Shown piece by piece: positions 62,865 through 64,000 of a stretch of DNA of 64,000 nt. The notes under the pieces were generated by a model. It saw nothing but the letters and a program-made list of their open reading frames with translations. It did not search any database and had not been told where the DNA came from. The DNA is from Luteolibacter ambystomatis (GTDB lineage: Bacteria > Verrucomicrobiota > Verrucomicrobiia > Verrucomicrobiales > Akkermansiaceae): positions 2,863,754-2,927,753 of the forward strand of contig NZ_CP073100.1 of assembly GCF_018137965.1 (NCBI RefSeq), written 5' to 3'. The translations under genes were made by a program, and so were the position numbers. Position 1 is the stretch's first letter, and each line of letters begins with the position of its first letter.

Positions 62865-63620
62865 TCAAGATTCGGTGCTTCGCCGCCCGAGGCCTTCGCG
62901 GCGCTCACGTTCCCGCCGGAGCTTTTCCAAGGTCACGCGCGGCCGCAGCAGCCAGCGCCCGTAGAGCCACCCGGCCAAGCCGCCGCCGAAGTGGCAGCCG
63001 TGGCTCAGCGCCCACCAGGATTCCAATCCATGTTCCGCCAAATAGCGGCCGCCATTTGAAAACAGGGGCAATCCCAACGCCGGGTCCATCAACGCGAGCA
63101 GCGCCGAAGCCGCCAACAGCCCGATACCGACCCAGCGGCCGGATACCATCAACGGCCACATGGTTGATTCCGGGGAAAGCGTGGTGACCAACAGCAGCAG
63201 TCCATAGGCCGCGCCGGAAATCCCCACCAACGTCACATCATATCGCGAGGCGAAAAGAAGATGCCCGGCAGCCCCGCCCAGAATCGCGAGGAACACCGCG
63301 CGCAACAAAATCCGCCGTCCCAATACATGCTCCACGCGCGTTCCCAACAAAAGCAGGCAGAATGCGTTCAATCCAGCATGCAGCCAGTTGCCATGGAGCA
63401 GGGCATAGGTCCCGATCTGCCACAGCCACCCCATGCCGATGGTCTCCTGGCTCAGACCCAACAGGCGGAAAAGCGGACCAAGCCGCGCGTGACCGCCGTA
63501 GGATTCAACGGCGGCCTGGATGCCAAGAATGACCAGCACGATCAGCCACGGCAGGCGCGCCCGCCCGAGCTGGCCGAAGCCCCGCCCCACCCCATGCGCA
63601 CGAGCCACCAGACGATTCAT
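62865..63620 (-). CDS. Rhomboid family intramembrane serine protease
   Basis: 251 residues with about six transmembrane segments. The rhomboid signatures are present: HGNWLHAGLNAFCLL (His76, His81, Asn85), the serine loop VGISGAAYG (GxSG, Ser135), and the histidine helix CHFGGGLAGWLYG (His210). These form the Ser-His dyad that cleaves substrates in the inner membrane. A basic C-terminal tail (LEKLRRERERREG) follows. It lies 59 bp downstream of nuoC on the same strand. The substrate is unknown. Confidence 0.92.
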   Translation of the reverse strand: MNRLVARAHGVGRGFGQLGRARLPWLIVLVILGIQAAVESYGGHARLGPLFRLLGLSQETIGMGWLWQIGTYALLHGNWLHAGLNAFCLLLLGTRVEHVLGRRILLRAVFLAILGGAAGHLLFASRYDVTLVGISGAAYGLLLLVTTLSPESTMWPLMVSGRWVGIGLLAASALLALMDPALGLPLFSNGGRYLAEHGLESWWALSHGCHFGGGLAGWLYGRWLLRPRVTLEKLRRERERREGLGRRSTES

Positions 63621-63679
63621 CGTGCAGGAGGGGTGCGGGTTCGAGGAGCGGAGAAAGGCGCGATCGTCCGGAAGAAAAA

Positions 63680-64000
63680 TCAGTCGATCACACGGGCCCG
63701 CGGTTCACGACCGATGGTGTCATCACCGCCCGCGCACGTCACGAACGGACCGCCTTCCAATGGCGCGATGCCCGTGAAAGCGACGTCCGGCATGTCCGAA
63801 GGACGTCCCTGAAGCGGGAAATCCTTCCGCAGCGGGAAGAACGGATAACCTTCCCACATCAGGATGCGGCGCAGGTCCGGATGATTGGTGAACCGGATGC
63901 CCATCATGTCATAAACCTCACGCTCATGCCAATCGGCACCGGCCCACAGGTCCGTCACGCTCGGCACGGACTCATCCTCACCCACCGGGGATTTCACCCG
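63680..64000 (-). CDS. nuoC: NADH-quinone oxidoreductase subunit C, 5' end outside window
   Basis: The last 106 codons are visible. The frame continues off the right edge; the GTG at 63997 is internal, not the start. The family signature is evident: [20 protein letters not shown], then [20 protein letters not shown]. NuoC belongs to the peripheral arm of respiratory complex I, on the cytoplasmic side, and contacts NuoB and NuoD near the quinone site. A nuo operon should lie beyond the window to the right. The final residues ([15 protein letters not shown]) are an ordinary tail. Confidence 0.93.
   Translation of the reverse strand, partial: RVKSPVGEDESVPSVTDLWAGADWHEREVYDMMGIRFTNHPDLRRILMWEGYPFFPLRKDFPLQGRPSDMPDVAFTGIAPLEGGPFVTCAGGDDTIGREPRARVID

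Noticed and set aside
1-64000. CRISPR array, tRNA, rRNA, riboswitch or prophage
   Set aside because: No regularly spaced direct repeats, no tRNA-like TTCGANTC arm with matching stem, no rRNA sequence and no phage genes were seen. The repeats inside P1 and P2 are coding.

Overview
The window is GC-rich, densely coded DNA that looks like a member of the Verrucomicrobiota, most likely a Verrucomicrobiales lineage near Luteolibacter or Haloferula. This is an inference from content. The window holds Verru_Chthon-cassette pilin-like genes, very large secreted proteins with autotransporter-associated beta-strand repeats, DUF1080 and DUF3472 proteins, a sialate O-acetylesterase, and SGNH hydrolases. 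Most start codons have no visible Shine-Dalgarno sequence. No rRNA, tRNA, CRISPR array, transposase or prophage was found.

Layout. 1-17 kb: a partial exported protein, a 2018-residue beta-strand-repeat protein (P1), a classical autotransporter with a beta-barrel, a lipoprotein, a membrane protein and a 1221-residue exported protein of unknown function. 17-28 kb: a DUF1080 protein, a frameshifted gene, a small metal-binding-like protein, a pirin, a DUF3472 protein and a second giant repeat protein (P2, 2096 residues). 28-33 kb: a Verru_Chthon protein A paralogue (A1) followed by a small exported partner (E1). 33-47 kb: mostly housekeeping and envelope genes, comprising a TMEM175-like channel, a Blc lipocalin, an SHD1-like metalloprotease, a PBP4-type DD-peptidase, a GH13 branching-enzyme-like protein, a metallophosphatase, a sialate O-acetylesterase, an HD protein, an SGNH hydrolase and glmM. 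47-54.6 kb: a full cassette, with A2-E2 on the plus strand converging on the D-B-C operon on the minus strand across a perfect bidirectional terminator. 54.6-64 kb: galE, an 11-residue-repeat lipoprotein, a 1970-residue FN3/Ig protein (P3), a rhomboid protease and the 3' end of nuoC.

The most interesting content is the cassette. Its four pilin-like proteins match the four minor pseudopilins of type II secretion: D, B and C resemble GspH, GspI and GspJ, in that gene order. Protein A resembles GspK, because it alone lacks Glu5 of the mature pilin helix and because its C-terminus has a GspK-like layout. Both copies of A are followed by a homologous small exported protein that I call E, so the unit may really be A-E plus D-B-C. 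P1, P2 and P3 share a C-terminal module (an Asp-rich calcium-loop-like motif, then a short beta-domain, ending in an FARLRV-type tail). It may be a sorting or anchoring signal. Whether the cassette handles such proteins is speculation.

Mobile or repeated DNA is limited to a REPIN-like element with perfect 29-bp inverted ends at 34541-34734, a triple-hairpin element at 44831-44950 and a palindromic repeat at 21107-21182.
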